Source: an uncultured Flavobacteriaceae bacterium
Lineage (GTDB): Bacteria; Bacteroidota; Bacteroidia; Flavobacteriales; Flavobacteriaceae
Direction of reading: 5' to 3'
NCBI GenBank assembly: GCA_937929935.1
Contig: CALFUL010000025.1
Coordinates: 1 to 55,282, forward strand
DNA: 55,282 nucleotides
In this document: positions 14,929 to 24,108 of the stretch, piece after piece
How the letters are laid out: each line of letters begins with the position of its first letter
Position numbering within the stretch: the stretch's first letter is position 1
The notes under the pieces: generated by a model
What the model was told of the DNA's origin: nothing
The model's input: the letters and a program-made list of their open reading frames with translations, nothing else
The model's database searches: none
Translations under genes and position numbers: made by a program

Positions 14929-16233
14929 ATGAGCGCTATTGTTGCCATTGTAGGAAGACCCAATGTAGGTAAATCAACTTTTTTTAATCGCCTTATTCAG
15001 CGAAGAGAAGCCATTGTTGATGCGGTAAGCGGAGTTACCCGTGATAGACACTACGGAAAAAGTGATTGGAATGGCGTTGAGTTTTCTCTTATCGACACTG
15101 GCGGCTATGTTTTAGGCAGCGATGATATTTTTGAACAAGAAATAGACAAGCAAGTTGAGTTAGCCATTGATGAAGCTGATGCCATTATTTTTATGGTTGA
15201 TGTTGAATCAGGAATTACGGGTATGGATGAAGATGTGGCTAGCTTACTACGCCGCGTAAATAAACCTGTTTTTTTAGCGGTAAATAAAGTTGATAACGGA
15301 AAACGTGCTGAAGATGCTGTTGAGTTTTATGCCTTAGGATTAGGTGAGTATTTCAATCTGTCAAGTGTCAACGGTAGTGGTACGGGTGAGTTATTAGATG
15401 CTTTGGTTAAAGTGCTACCTGAAAAGGAAAAAGTAGTTGATGATTTACCTCGTTTTGCAGTGGTAGGAAGACCTAATGCTGGAAAATCTTCTTTTATAAA
15501 TGCTTTAATAGGAGAAGAAAGATACATTGTTACTGATATAGCAGGTACTACACGCGATAGTATTGATACTAAATATAATCGCTTCGGATTTGAATTTAAT
15601 CTAGTTGATACGGCAGGCATTCGAAGAAAAGCCAAAGTTAAAGAAGACCTAGAATTTTATTCTGTCATGCGTTCAGTTCGAGCCATTGAACACAGTGATG
15701 TTTGTTTGCTTGTAGTAGACGCTACCCGAGGATTTGACGGTCAAGTGGCCAATATCTTTTGGTTGGCACAAAGAAATAATAAAGGTATTGTCATTCTTGT
15801 TAATAAGTGGGATTTGGTTGAAGACAAAGAAACAAATACCATGAAGCAGTATACAGCAAAAATTAAAGAGGCGATTGAACCTTTTGTTAATGTGCCCGTA
15901 CTTTTTATATCTGTTTTGACTAAACAACGCATTTTTAAGGCGATTGAAACAGCAGTTGAGGTGTATAAAAATAGAAGTAAACGAATTTCTACCAGCAAGT
16001 TAAATGACGCAATGCTACCCGTTATTGAGCATTACTCACCACCTGCATACAAAGGTAAATATGTGAAAATTAAATTCTGCACGCAATTGCCAACACCGTA
16101 TCCGCAATTTGCATTTTTCTGCAATTTACCCCAATACGTACGTGAACCTTATAAACGGTATTTAGAAAATAATCTTAGAGAAAAGTTTGATTTCACAGGA
16201 GTTCCTGTTACTATTTTTCTGCGAAAGAAATAG
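14929..16233 (+). CDS. der: Ribosome-associated GTPase Der (EngA)
   Basis: A 434-residue tandem GTPase needed for 50S maturation. Domain 1 has GRPNVGKST (about 8-16) and NKVD. Domain 2 has GRPNAGKSS (about 181-189), the switch [18 protein letters not shown] and NKWD. A C-terminal KH-like domain follows from about 350. Full length, all motifs intact. The preceding gene is separated by about 80 nt carrying a promoter box. Confidence 0.97.
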   Translation: MSAIVAIVGRPNVGKSTFFNRLIQRREAIVDAVSGVTRDRHYGKSDWNGVEFSLIDTGGYVLGSDDIFEQEIDKQVELAIDEADAIIFMVDVESGITGMDEDVASLLRRVNKPVFLAVNKVDNGKRAEDAVEFYALGLGEYFNLSSVNGSGTGELLDALVKVLPEKEKVVDDLPRFAVVGRPNAGKSSFINALIGEERYIVTDIAGTTRDSIDTKYNRFGFEFNLVDTAGIRRKAKVKEDLEFYSVMRSVRAIEHSDVCLLVVDATRGFDGQVANIFWLAQRNNKGIVILVNKWDLVEDKETNTMKQYTAKIKEAIEPFVNVPVLFISVLTKQRIFKAIETAVEVYKNRSKRISTSKLNDAMLPVIEHYSPPAYKGKYVKIKFCTQLPTPYPQFAFFCNLPQYVREPYKRYLENNLREKFDFTGVPVTIFLRKK

Positions 16234-16283
16234 GTTTTTAGGAGTTCAAGTTACCCCTTGTAGATTATTTATTTCATAATTTT

Positions 16284-16323
16284 CCAACAGCCAACAGCCA
16301 ACAGCCAACAGCCAACAGCCAAC
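16284..16323. repeat. 7-bp tandem repeat (CCAACAG, about 5.7 copies)
   Basis: Five perfect CCAACAG units plus CCAAC between der and the convergent TPM gene. Typical slippage-prone intergenic DNA. Confidence 0.9.
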
Positions 16324-16327
16324 TAAA

Positions 16328-17200
16328 CTACCACCCACCTGAAGCACCGCCGCCGCCAAATCCGCCGCCGCCGAAGCCACCTCCAAAACCTCCGCTGAAG
16401 CCGCCACCGGATCCACCGCCAAATCCGCCACCTCCAAAACCTCCTCCTGAGCCACTACTTCGGCCCATATTGCTGAGTATAATGATATCCCAAAGGTCGA
16501 GTCCGTTAGCACTTTTTCCACCATTTCGCCTGCCACCGCCTCCTCGTCGATTTCTTCGAGAAAGAATGATTAGAATGACAAAAAAGATGATAAAAGGTAA
16601 TAAAGAATCTAGCTGAAAACTGTTGGTTGAAAAGTCACGCTCTTCTTTGAATTCACCATTTAAAACTTGAAAAATAGCATCAGCACCGGTATTTAGGCCG
16701 CCATAATAATCGTTTTCTTTAAATCTAGGTATGATAATATGATCAATAATTCGTTTTGACATGGCGTCAGTCAAACCAAATTCAACCCCTTGACCCGTGT
16801 TTATGGCAATTTTGCGATCGTCTTTAGCTAACAGAATTAATATGCCATTGTCTTTTTGACCTTGACCAATGCCCCATTTTTCGCCCCACTGTGCTCCAAG
16901 AAAATTAATATTTTCTCCTTCAGTTGAACTGATAATGGCGAGTACAATTTGTGTAGAAGTGCTGTCAGCGTATCGAATTAATTTTTGTTCAAGCGCTTTT
17001 TCTTGCCCAGCAGGTAGCAGATTGATATAATCATACAGGCTAGTTTGTTTAGAGGGTGTAGCCGGAATTTTAAACTGAGCCCTTCCTTCAGTAGAAAAGA
17101 AAAATAAAAAAACGAATACTGTACAAAAGCCTATGTTGAGAAACCTTGAGTTCTCTTTGGTGGCATAAGCACCTTCATTCTTAAGCTTTAGATATCTCAT
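16328..17200 (-). CDS. TPM-domain membrane protein with Gly-rich tail
   Basis: A 290-residue YgcG/TPM-type protein. An N-terminal hydrophobic segment (about 22-38) is followed by a TPM (TLP18.3/Psb32/MOLO-1) domain at about 45-170, with QKDNGILILLAKDDRKIAIN and GQGVEFGLTDA. A second helix (about 195-213) comes before a low-complexity Gly/Phe tail from about 245. TPM proteins of this type are membrane-anchored and often paired with LemA. The next upstream gene (17181-17618) ends 20 nt inside this one. Confidence 0.85.
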   Translation of the reverse strand: MRYLKLKNEGAYATKENSRFLNIGFCTVFVFLFFFSTEGRAQFKIPATPSKQTSLYDYINLLPAGQEKALEQKLIRYADSTSTQIVLAIISSTEGENINFLGAQWGEKWGIGQGQKDNGILILLAKDDRKIAINTGQGVEFGLTDAMSKRIIDHIIIPRFKENDYYGGLNTGADAIFQVLNGEFKEERDFSTNSFQLDSLLPFIIFFVILIILSRRNRRGGGGRRNGGKSANGLDLWDIIILSNMGRSSGSGGGFGGGGFGGGSGGGFSGGFGGGFGGGGFGGGGASGGW

Positions 17201-17618
17201 CGCTTAATTCATTTTCATCACCATGTTGCCACGGAAAATGAGTTTCTAATTCTTTGCCTGCGCTTTGTACCCCTTCAATAATACCTTGTTTGAAATTGCC
17301 TTTTTGAAACTGGGCTTGAATTTTATCTTTGGTAGACTTCCAGAAGTCTTTGGGTACTACATGGTCAATACCTTTATCGCCAATAATAGCGAATTTTTTA
17401 TCGCAAACGGCGATGTAAATAAGCACGCCGTTTTCGTCTTTAGTGTTATCCATCTTTAATTGATGAAAAACCGCCTTAGCTCTTTTGAAATGGTCATCTT
17501 GACAGGTTGATTCAAGGTGTACACGTATTTCGCCAGAGGTATAGCTTTCAGCTTTAAGAATAGTTTGAATTACTTCTTGCTCTTCTTCAGCAGATAAAAA
17601 ATTTTCTACTTGTGACAT
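17181..17618 (-). CDS. TPM-domain protein, short form
   Basis: A 145-residue protein consisting of a single TPM domain (SGEIRVHLES, ENGVLIYIAVCDKKFAIIGD). It lacks a signal peptide and membrane span, so it differs from its neighbour and may sit on the cytoplasmic side. The stop overlaps the start of the longer TPM gene by 20 nt; the lemA stop is 9 nt upstream. Part of a lemA-TPM-TPM operon. Molecular role unproven. Confidence 0.85.
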   Translation of the reverse strand: MSQVENFLSAEEEQEVIQTILKAESYTSGEIRVHLESTCQDDHFKRAKAVFHQLKMDNTKDENGVLIYIAVCDKKFAIIGDKGIDHVVPKDFWKSTKDKIQAQFQKGNFKQGIIEGVQSAGKELETHFPWQHGDENELSDEISKA

Positions 17619-17627
17619 GTATGATTA

Positions 17628-18248
17628 TTAAAAATCAAAGTCTACATCAGGTGCGTTTTCAGATCCTGGATCCGCTTTGTAACGCGCCATTTCTTCGAAG
17701 CCAAACCAGCCAGCGAATAGTTTTCCTGGAAATTTAGTGGTATGAATATCGTAGATATTTACTTTTTCATTAAATCGATCACGTGCAACATTGATTCTGT
17801 TTTCGGTGCCTTCTAGCTGCGATTGTAATTCTAAAAAGTTCTGATTAGCCTTTAAGTCAGGATAACGTTCTACTACTACCATTAATTTACTTAATGCCCC
17901 TGTTAAGCCACTTTGTGCTTGTTGAAATTGGGCCATATTTTCAGCGGTAAGATTGTTGGCGTCAATGTTTACTGATGTTGCTTTTGCTCTTGCTTCAATA
18001 ACATCTTTAAGTGTACCGCGTTCAAAATCTGCAGCCCCTTGAACTGTTTTAACCAAATTGCCTATGAGGTCATTTCTTCTTTGATATGAACTTTCAACGT
18101 TAGACCAAGCGGTTTTAGCATCAGCTTCATATTCAACAGCGGTATTGTTAAACGTGTACGCAAAACTGCCTATTGCTAAGGCAAGTACTAATAATCCTAT
18201 GAGTGATATACCAAGACATCCTAGTCCGGCGATTGCTCCTTTTTTCAT
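17628..18248 (-). CDS. lemA: LemA family protein
   Basis: A 206-residue LemA protein. A single N-terminal membrane helix (about 6-30) is followed by a long four-helix exported domain with the family pattern AWSNVESSYQRRNDLIGNLV, then RYPDLKANQNF and INVARDRFNEKVN. Length is normal. It heads a three-gene operon with two TPM proteins, a common pairing of unknown mechanism. Confidence 0.93.
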   Translation of the reverse strand: MKKGAIAGLGCLGISLIGLLVLALAIGSFAYTFNNTAVEYEADAKTAWSNVESSYQRRNDLIGNLVKTVQGAADFERGTLKDVIEARAKATSVNIDANNLTAENMAQFQQAQSGLTGALSKLMVVVERYPDLKANQNFLELQSQLEGTENRINVARDRFNEKVNIYDIHTTKFPGKLFAGWFGFEEMARYKADPGSENAPDVDFDF

Positions 18249-18371
18249 TTTAAAGTGTTTTAGCGTTTAATGTTAATGGTACTCTATTTTAATAAGTCTT
18301 CTTTGTCTGCTTTTTGTTACAAAAGGCAAATTATATGAAGAGATTTTCTTTAACGTGTATAAGCTGAAAAA

Positions 18372-18701
18372 TTAAAGTTGGTTTTTTATTTTATATAGTT
18401 CTGCCCTAACTTTCTGAAGCTTATCAATTATTTCAAAATTATCTAAGGTTTTTTTTCTATTCTCTCTAAGGTGCGTTTTGGCGCCTTCAAGAGTAAACCC
18501 GCGTTCTTTGACTAAATGATAGATTAGTTTAAGGTTTTTTATGTCTTCAGGGGTAAACTTGCGATTGCCTTTAGCGTTTTTTTTAGGCTTTAGAACATCA
18601 AATTCTTTTTCCCAAAACCGAATCAATGAAGTGTTGACATTAAAAGCTTTGGCTACTTCGCCAATACCGTAATACCTTTTTTCTGGAAGTTCTATCTGCA
18701 T
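18372..18701 (-). CDS. MerR-family transcriptional regulator
   Basis: A 109-residue regulator with an N-terminal MerR winged HTH (YYGIGEVAKAFNVNTSLIRF, WEKEFDVLKPKKNAKGNR) and a short helical dimerisation tail; there is no effector-binding domain. It starts 4 nt after the stop of the M23 peptidase gene, so the two are co-transcribed, a pairing conserved in Bacteroidota. No target site was found nearby. Confidence 0.9.
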   Translation of the reverse strand: MQIELPEKRYYGIGEVAKAFNVNTSLIRFWEKEFDVLKPKKNAKGNRKFTPEDIKNLKLIYHLVKERGFTLEGAKTHLRENRKKTLDNFEIIDKLQKVRAELYKIKNQL

Positions 18702-18705
18702 CGAT

Positions 18706-19683
18706 TTAATCCAATGATTGATTCTCTTGATTTGCGTATTTCAGCATATTTTCAAATTCTTTTGGCGATAAACTGCCATAGTAGAAATTGATAGGGTTAA
18801 TACGATCCTTGTCTTTCCAAACTTCATAGTGTAAATGCGGAGCTTCTGAACGCCCTGTACTTCCTACAAAACCAATAAGATCTCCACGCTTCACTTTTTG
18901 ACCTCTTTTCACATTGTACTTACTCAAATGTGCATAAAGGCTCATGTAGCCGTAGCCGTGTTCAATTCTAATATGCTTTCCGTATCCTGAAGAATTATTA
19001 TCAGCACGTATAATTTTGCCATCTCCAGAAGCATAAAGAGGTGTGCCTCTTGGTGCTGTAAAATCCATTCCGTAATGCATTTTACGTGCTTTGGTAAATG
19101 GATCAGAACGCCAACCATAGCCTGAAGCCATACGGGTCAAATCATCATTGTTTATAGGCTGAATAGCCGGTATTGACGCCAATAATTTTTCTTTTTCTTC
19201 AGCCAACTTACTAATCTCATCTAAAGATTTTGACTGAATAGCCATTTGTTTTTTAATGATATCTAAACGTTGCGTGGTTGAGATAATCATATCAGAATTA
19301 TTAAAACCTTCCAATGATTTATATCTATTTACACCTCCAAAACCAGCTTTTCGTTGTTCTTCTGGTATTGGGTTGGCTTCAAAGTATAAACGGTATATAT
19401 TGTTGTCACGGTCTTCAATATTCCCTAGAACCTGTTCAATTTGTTCCATTTTCTTATCTAGAAGCTCAAATTGAAGTTCATAATTTTTTAATTCACGTGA
19501 TAAAGAAAGTTCTTTTGGGGTATTGACAAAATTGGTATTCAATAAAAAAACTACTGTAATAAGACCAAAAAGAAAAGCTGCCAATAAAAAGAAACCAATA
19601 TTGCGAAAACGCTTCGATTTTTTCTGCTCAATTTTTCTATATGAGAGCGTATCTGGATCGTAAAAATACTTAACCTTAGACAT
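18706..19683 (-). CDS. Membrane-anchored M23 family metallopeptidase
   Basis: A 325-residue cell-wall peptidase. A single membrane helix (about 27-49) and a coiled coil (about 60-175) lead into a LytM/M23 domain with [18 protein letters not shown] (HxxxD zinc ligands), SLYAHLSKY and APHLHYEV (HxH). All zinc residues are present, so it should cleave peptidoglycan cross-links or activate another hydrolase. Divergent from alaS. Confidence 0.92.
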   Translation of the reverse strand: MSKVKYFYDPDTLSYRKIEQKKSKRFRNIGFFLLAAFLFGLITVVFLLNTNFVNTPKELSLSRELKNYELQFELLDKKMEQIEQVLGNIEDRDNNIYRLYFEANPIPEEQRKAGFGGVNRYKSLEGFNNSDMIISTTQRLDIIKKQMAIQSKSLDEISKLAEEKEKLLASIPAIQPINNDDLTRMASGYGWRSDPFTKARKMHYGMDFTAPRGTPLYASGDGKIIRADNNSSGYGKHIRIEHGYGYMSLYAHLSKYNVKRGQKVKRGDLIGFVGSTGRSEAPHLHYEVWKDKDRINPINFYYGSLSPKEFENMLKYANQENQSLD

Positions 19684-19698
19684 GAATGTAAATTATCC

Positions 19699-19706
19699 TA
19701 TTTTTG
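19699..19706 (+). promoter_or_regulatory. TAnnTTTG promoter box for alaS
   Basis: TATTTTTG in the 102-nt divergent gap, about 80 nt before the alaS ATG. The start at 19786 leaves a moderately long leader. Confidence 0.45.
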
Positions 19707-19785
19707 TGACGATTTGTTAAGAACAAGCAAATATAAAAATTGTTTTGTTCAAAAAGTTAAAATTTATATAACCATACTAAATTAC

Positions 19786-22401
19786 ATGAATTCCAACGAA
19801 ATACGGAAACAATTTTTAAACTTCTTTAAAGAAAAAAACCACAAGATTGTTTCTTCTGCACCCATGGTTATTAAAGATGACCCTACGCTGATGTTCACAA
19901 ATGCAGGTATGAATCAGTTTAAAGAATACTTTTTAGGTAACAGTGTTCCAAAATCTGTGCGCGTTGCAGACACCCAAAAGTGTTTAAGAGTAAGTGGTAA
20001 GCACAATGATTTAGAAGAGGTTGGTAAAGACACCTATCATCACACCATGTTTGAGATGTTAGGTAACTGGAGCTTTGGTGATTATTTTAAAAAGGATGCC
20101 ATTGCGTGGGCATGGGAATTCTTAACTGAAGTATGTAAAATAGATAAAGACAGTCTTTATGTTTCTGTTTTTGAAGGAAGCAATGATGCCGATAAGCTGG
20201 AGATGGATTCGGAAGCTTTTGATCTTTGGAAAGCCATTGTGCCTGAAGATCGAATTATTTTGGGCAACAAAAGTGATAATTTTTGGGAAATGGGCGACCA
20301 AGGTCCATGTGGTCCTTGTTCAGAAATACATGTAGATATACGTTCTGCTGAAGAAAAAGCGAAAACTCCGGGTGCCAAATTGGTAAATGCGGATCACCCT
20401 TTAGTGGTTGAAATATGGAATCTAGTTTTCATGCAGTATAACAGAAAAGCTGATGGTAGTTTAGAGGCCTTACCAGCAAAACATGTTGATACCGGAATGG
20501 GTTTTGAACGCCTATGCATGGTCATGCAAAAGGTGCAATCAAATTATGATACTGATGTTTTTACCCCCATTATCAGAGAAATAGAAACAATTACCAATTC
20601 TGATTACGAAAAAAACGAAGAAATTGATATTGCCATTCGTGTTATCGCGGATCATATTCGTGCTGTTTCTTTTTCAATTGCTGACGGGCAGTTGCCAAGC
20701 AACACCGGCGCAGGGTATGTTATACGTAGAATCTTGCGAAGAGCTATTCGCTACGGCTTTACTTTTTTAGATACCAAAGAGCCTTTCATGTACCGCTTGG
20801 TAAACGTTTTGTCAAATACTATGGGCAATGCTTTTTCTGAGTTGAAGCAGCAAAAACAGTTGATTGAGAATGTCATTAAAGAAGAAGAACATTCTTTTTT
20901 AAACACTTTAGAACAGGGGTTGGTACTTTTAGATAGTATTATTTCGAGTACCAAGGGTAAAGAAGTCAATGGTAGAAAAGCCTTTGAATTGTATGACACC
21001 TATGGTTTTCCTATTGATTTAACGGCCTTAATTCTTAGTGAAAAGGGTTTTTCTTTGGATGAAAAAGGATTTGAAGAAGCCATGCAAGAACAAAAGAATC
21101 GTTCGAAATCAGCATCTGCTACTTCAAAAGAAGACTGGACGATTTTGTCGGAAGATATAGAACAAGAGTTTATAGGTTATGACCTTTTAGAAGCCAATGT
21201 TAATTTGGTAAAATACCGTAAAATAAGCTCTAAAAAAGACGGTGATCAATTTCAAATGGTTTTCAATTTGACACCTTTTTATGCAGAAGGTGGCGGTCAA
21301 GTAGGCGATAAAGGCTATTTAGAAGCTTCGAACGGCGATGTGATTTATATCATTGATACTAAAAAAGAGAACAATGAAATTGTTCATTTTTCGAAGAACT
21401 TACCAAAGAAAACAGCGGGCACTTTTAAAGCCGTAGTTGATAAAAAACAGCGCCAAAGAACTGAAGCCAATCATACTGCAACACATCTGTTGCATCAGGC
21501 GCTTCGTGAAATTTTAGGAACGCATGTTGAGCAAAAAGGTTCAGCAGTACATTCTAAATACCTTAGGTTTGATTTTTCTCATTTTTCAAAGCTTACTGTT
21601 AATGAACTTCGTGAAGTTGAGAATTTTGTAAATGCTCGAATTGAAGGGCAATTACCTTTTGAAGAAAACAGAAGTGTACCTATGGAAGAAGCTTTGAAAC
21701 AAGGTGCCATGGCATTGTTTGGTGAGAAGTATGGCGATGCTGTCAGAACCGTTCGTTTTGGCAAATCTATAGAACTTTGTGGGGGTACTCATGTTAAGAA
21801 TACAAGTGCTATTTGGCATTTCAAAATTAAGTCAGAAGGAGCTGTAGCAGCGGGAATTCGAAGAATTGAAGCCATAACTTGTGATGCAGTAAAAGATTTT
21901 TACTTTGAGAATAATAGAACGCTTTTTGAAATTAAAGATCTATTAAATAATGCGCAAGACCCTTTAAAAGCAGTGACCAATTTGCAAGAAGAAAATGCAA
22001 AATTGAAAAAGGAAGTTGAACAACTCTTAAAAGATAAAGCGAAGAATTTAAAAGGCGAATTGGTAAATGAATTGGTTGCAACAAACGGAGTTCAATTCTT
22101 GGCTAAAAAGGTTGATTTAGATGCTGCTAGCATCAAAGATTTGTCATTTGAAATGGGCCAAAATAAAGACAATCTCTTTTTGTTGTTCGGAACTGAACAA
22201 AACGGAAAAGCCTTGCTTTCGTGTTATATATCTAAAGAATTAGTGGCTTCAAAAGACCTAAATGCGGGTACTATTGTTCGCGAATTGGGTAAATATATTC
22301 AAGGCGGCGGCGGCGGACAACCATTTTTTGCGACAGCAGGCGGTAAGAACCCAGCTGGTATTCAAGAGGCGTTGGAGAAGGCAACAGTGTATTTGAAATA
22401 A
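19786..22401 (+). CDS. alaS: Alanyl-tRNA synthetase
   Basis: An 871-residue class II synthetase charging tRNA-Ala. The catalytic core ([34 protein letters not shown]), an editing domain with the zinc ligands HTATH and CGGTH, and the C-terminal DHHA1 with [14 protein letters not shown] are all visible. ATG 19786 ([10 protein letters not shown]) matches the family start; the frame continues 24 codons upstream but overlaps the promoter. Complete. Confidence 0.97.
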   Translation: MNSNEIRKQFLNFFKEKNHKIVSSAPMVIKDDPTLMFTNAGMNQFKEYFLGNSVPKSVRVADTQKCLRVSGKHNDLEEVGKDTYHHTMFEMLGNWSFGDYFKKDAIAWAWEFLTEVCKIDKDSLYVSVFEGSNDADKLEMDSEAFDLWKAIVPEDRIILGNKSDNFWEMGDQGPCGPCSEIHVDIRSAEEKAKTPGAKLVNADHPLVVEIWNLVFMQYNRKADGSLEALPAKHVDTGMGFERLCMVMQKVQSNYDTDVFTPIIREIETITNSDYEKNEEIDIAIRVIADHIRAVSFSIADGQLPSNTGAGYVIRRILRRAIRYGFTFLDTKEPFMYRLVNVLSNTMGNAFSELKQQKQLIENVIKEEEHSFLNTLEQGLVLLDSIISSTKGKEVNGRKAFELYDTYGFPIDLTALILSEKGFSLDEKGFEEAMQEQKNRSKSASATSKEDWTILSEDIEQEFIGYDLLEANVNLVKYRKISSKKDGDQFQMVFNLTPFYAEGGGQVGDKGYLEASNGDVIYIIDTKKENNEIVHFSKNLPKKTAGTFKAVVDKKQRQRTEANHTATHLLHQALREILGTHVEQKGSAVHSKYLRFDFSHFSKLTVNELREVENFVNARIEGQLPFEENRSVPMEEALKQGAMALFGEKYGDAVRTVRFGKSIELCGGTHVKNTSAIWHFKIKSEGAVAAGIRRIEAITCDAVKDFYFENNRTLFEIKDLLNNAQDPLKAVTNLQEENAKLKKEVEQLLKDKAKNLKGELVNELVATNGVQFLAKKVDLDAASIKDLSFEMGQNKDNLFLLFGTEQNGKALLSCYISKELVASKDLNAGTIVRELGKYIQGGGGGQPFFATAGGKNPAGIQEALEKATVYLK

Positions 22402-22460
22402 AAATATCAAATGGCCTGTCAAATCGAGCGCCCCGAAGGTAGTTGTATTTAGATAATCTT

Positions 22461-23423
22461 ATGAATCTGCAAACCAAAATCTCGCTAAAACCAGCAAAAA
22501 ACCAAATCGATTACCAAAGTCAGTTGCTTGTTTTGGGTTCTTGTTTTGCTCAAAACATAGGCGATAAGTTAAACTACTTCAAGTTTCAAAAGTTGCAGAA
22601 TCCTTTCGGAATACTGTTTCACCCTTTAGCTATTGAAAATTTGATTTCAAGAGCACTAAAAAATGACGTGTATACTGAAAATGATGTTTTCTTTTTAAAT
22701 GAACGTTGGCATTGTTTTGACGCGCATTCAGAGTTAAGTGATGCGTCCAAAGAGAATCTTTTAGAAAAATTGAATTCCGCATTAGAAATCACGAATCAAC
22801 AAATAACCAAATCAACACATATTATAATCACACTCGGAACGGCCTGGGTTTATCAAAAGGTTTCAACCCAAGAGATTGTCGCAAACTGCCATAAAGTGCC
22901 GCAAAAAGAATTTTCAAAAGAATTGCTTTCTATAGAGAAAACTCAAGAAAGTTTAAAGAATACTATTCAAAGTATTGCATCTGTAAATGAAAGGGCTCAG
23001 GTTGTTTTTACCGTTTCGCCAGTGCGTCATCTTAAAGATGGTTTTGTAGAGAACCAAAGAAGTAAAGCGCATTTGATTGCTGCTATTCACAATGTAATTA
23101 ACTCCCCCTCCCTCGCAGGGGGCTGGGGGGAGGATTACTTCCCCTCATACGAAATCATGATTGATGAACTTAGAGATTATCGTTTTTATGAAGCTGATAT
23201 GATCCACCCAAATCAGGTGGCCATTGCCTATATGTTTGAAAAATTTAAATCGGTTTATATTTCAGAGAAAGCTTTTGCTGTAATGGATAAAGTAGATGCT
23301 GTTCAAAAAGGATTACAACACCGTTCTTTTAATGAAAATTCTGCTGAACATCAAAGCTTCTTAAAGTCGCTCGGAGCAAAAATTTCGTACCTTCAAAAGG
23401 CGTATTCCTTTATGAAATTTTAG
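22461..23423 (+). CDS. GSCFA-domain protein with in-frame GC-rich insert
   Basis: A 320-residue protein with the hallmark LVLGSCFAQNIGDKL, followed by PFGILFHP and TLGTAWVYQ. GSCFA proteins are SGNH-hydrolase relatives of unknown substrate. ATG 22461 is used because the earlier frame start is TTG. Around residues 214-224 the protein contains SPSLAGGWGED, encoded by a C/G-run palindrome (23102-23133) very unlike the AT-rich gene, apparently an intergenic repeat inserted in frame. The conserved YFPSYEIMIDELRDYRFY follows at once, so the protein may still fold. Confidence 0.88.
   Translation: MNLQTKISLKPAKNQIDYQSQLLVLGSCFAQNIGDKLNYFKFQKLQNPFGILFHPLAIENLISRALKNDVYTENDVFFLNERWHCFDAHSELSDASKENLLEKLNSALEITNQQITKSTHIIITLGTAWVYQKVSTQEIVANCHKVPQKEFSKELLSIEKTQESLKNTIQSIASVNERAQVVFTVSPVRHLKDGFVENQRSKAHLIAAIHNVINSPSLAGGWGEDYFPSYEIMIDELRDYRFYEADMIHPNQVAIAYMFEKFKSVYISEKAFAVMDKVDAVQKGLQHRSFNENSAEHQSFLKSLGAKISYLQKAYSFMKF
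23102..23133. repeat. GC-rich palindromic repeat inside the GSCFA gene
   Basis: Runs of C pair with runs of G (CTCCCCC with GGGGGAG, inner CCCT with AGGG). It is of the intergenic-repeat type and remains in frame. Confidence 0.7.
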
Positions 23424-23448
23424 ATTATTAGCTCATCAGAAGAAAACA

Positions 23449-23488
23449 AAACAAGTTCGGCAAGAGATATTGAAACAAGTTCAGCAAG
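23449..23488. repeat. Two copies of AAACAAGTTC(G/A)GCAAG
   Basis: Direct repeat with one difference, ending 1 nt before the DUF4230 ATG. It resembles a degraded copy of the GAAACAAGTTCAGCA family of flavobacterial intergenic repeats. Confidence 0.55.
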
Positions 23489-23489
23489 C

Positions 23490-24107
23490 ATGAAAAAAAT
23501 ATTACTAGCAATCATTGTTGTTTTAGTCGGAATCATAGGCTTACGTTCGTGTTCTGAACGTAAAGAAGAAAAAGCCATCCTTCAAGAAAATTCAATGCTC
23601 ATTCAGCAACAAATTTCAAATGTTTCTAAACTGATTGTTACTGAAGGTCATTTTGCAGAAGTTTATAACTATAAAGATTCACAAGAATTATTCGGACCTT
23701 TAATTACGGCTGATAAAAAAGCGTTAGTGGTAGTTAATGCTGAGGTTACAGTGGCTTATGATTTAAGTGAAATTGATTTTCAAGTAGATGAAGAAAATAA
23801 AATAGTGTATATCAAAAGTATACCTGAGTCAGAAATTAAAATCAATCCTGATTTTGAATATTATGATGTAACGGCAGATTATTTGAACCCTTTTAAAGCT
23901 TCTGATTACAATACCATCAAGAAGAATGTCAATGCTTCATTACTAAAAAAAATAGAAGCCTCAAGCTTGAAAAGCAACGCGCAAAACCGACTGATTAGTG
24001 AACTTCAAAAGTTTTATGTTTTAACCAGTTCTATGAATTGGATTTTGGTTTATGAAGATAAAGAACTTCAATTAGAAGATGCTTCAGAAATGATTTTTAA
24101 AGATTAG
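23490..24107 (+). CDS. DUF4230 protein
   Basis: A 205-residue single-pass membrane protein (helix about 4-21) with the DUF4230 pattern ISNVSKLIVTEGHFAEVYNY, then DKKALVVVNAEVTVAYDLSE and IPESEIKINPDFEYYDVTAD. The bulk is exported. The function of the family is unknown. Its ATG lies directly after two copies of a 16-base direct repeat (23449-23464, 23473-23488) similar to common flavobacterial intergenic repeats. Confidence 0.88.
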   Translation: MKKILLAIIVVLVGIIGLRSCSERKEEKAILQENSMLIQQQISNVSKLIVTEGHFAEVYNYKDSQELFGPLITADKKALVVVNAEVTVAYDLSEIDFQVDEENKIVYIKSIPESEIKINPDFEYYDVTADYLNPFKASDYNTIKKNVNASLLKKIEASSLKSNAQNRLISELQKFYVLTSSMNWILVYEDKELQLEDASEMIFKD

Positions 24108-24108
24108 C

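Noticed and set aside
16246..16536. 96-residue minus-strand ORF rich in Val, Ala and Glu
   Set aside because: Second frame of the Gly-rich tail of the TPM gene and the 7-bp repeat.
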